From assembly GCA_963575645.1 (NCBI GenBank), contig OY754464.1, positions 66,500,948 to 66,564,947 of the forward strand: a stretch of DNA of 64,000 bases. The letters run 5' to 3'. Both the position numbers and the translations under genes were made by a program. How positions within the stretch are numbered: position 1 is the stretch's first letter; each line of letters begins with the position of its first letter. The notes beneath the pieces were generated by a model, which ran no database searches, had not been told where the DNA came from, and was given only the letters and a program-made list of their open reading frames with translations. This stretch comes from Xanthostigma xanthostigma (Eukaryota > Arthropoda > Insecta > Raphidioptera > Raphidiidae). Below are positions 63,595 through 64,000 of the stretch, piece by piece.

Positions 63595-64000
63595 TGTATT
63601 AATTAATAAAAACATTGGCGACTACTTGTAAGACTCTCTCAATTTTGTATTTATTTTTTTTATTATACATGTAATCTCTGTTGTTTTAGCTATGTAAAAA
63701 TCATATTATCAGCCTATTCAGTTACATGAACTCGTCGAAAACGTGAACTGCGATTCTACTGTAATTCCCAAAATCAAATGTCAGTTTCCTACATAGCCCA
63801 CTTTGGGTTGTGACCAGTAATTATAGTAAGTTTAACGTGCTATGTCCACCTGCATGTTTATTTTATTACTTATTATTGTATATAAAAATTGGAAAATAAA
63901 AACTACGTGCTGTTTTCTAAACACCTACGAAAATTGCGTGCCACCTGTCGGGCTACACGAGACTGACACTGGCTGCACTCAAAAACAGTATCCTTTTGAG
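63595..64000. other. no recognisable feature
   Basis: No supported frame or repeat boundary to the end of the window. Confidence 0.4.

Overview
This window looks like intergenic or intronic DNA from an AT-rich insect genome. I found no intact host protein-coding gene, no rRNA and no convincing functional tRNA. Lepidoptera is my best guess at the order. The guess rests on several Helitron-like families whose 5' ends read TCTATACTAATATTATAAAG or variants and whose 3' ends read GGGCGGGCCGCTAG-like, and on the repeat beginning AACCGACTTCAAAAAA. I recall both as common in moths and butterflies, but neither excludes other insects.

Almost everything readable is transposable-element debris. (1) DNA transposons: hAT-type copies, most with 8-bp target-site duplications (TSDs), three of which still encode the transposase C-terminus (5.6-6.3, 35.8-36.3, 53.3-53.8 kb). 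There are pogo/Tigger-type copies (22.3, 36.5, 40.1, 61.0, 62.7, 63.1 kb), PIF/Harbinger-like elements with TWA TSDs (18.5, 30.2 kb), and two unclassified families with 8-bp TSDs. One of these has CATAGAGATAT termini (17.9, 25.7 kb). The other has GATAACTCGATGTGC termini and an internal minisatellite (9.9, 37.2, 57.5 kb). (2) Helitron-like elements at about 1.2, 4.7, 8.0, 11.4, 12.1, 18.2, 19.9-21.5 (three head to tail), 24.3, 27.6, 28.8, 34.9, 39.2, 41.2, 41.6, 45.5, 56.1, 56.4 and 59.4 kb. (3) Retroelements: four decayed non-LTR reverse-transcriptase fragments (4.1, 20.3, 49.8, 59.1 kb), one solo LTR (39.3-39.9 kb), and many Penelope-like end fragments, several carrying hammerhead ribozyme motifs (8.7, 8.9, 21.5, 44.1, 44.2, 44.9 kb).

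Nesting is pervasive and gives relative ages. A hAT copy splits a LINE reverse transcriptase at 50.0-50.6 kb, a LINE splits a Helitron at 20.2-20.8 kb, a solo LTR splits a Helitron at 39.3 kb, and a pogo MITE sits in a repeat whose empty counterpart is at 5.1 kb. The window is also rich in foldback structures. The largest is a pair of about 320-bp arms at 24.75-25.56 kb, roughly 96% identical, each carrying the same short open reading frame. The best leads for something undescribed are the paired hammerhead hairpins, that long hairpin, the 57.5-kb element family, and a Helitron carrying a tRNA-derived segment at 35.1 kb.

All calls come from reading the sequence by eye. Family names are by recognised motifs, not by database search.
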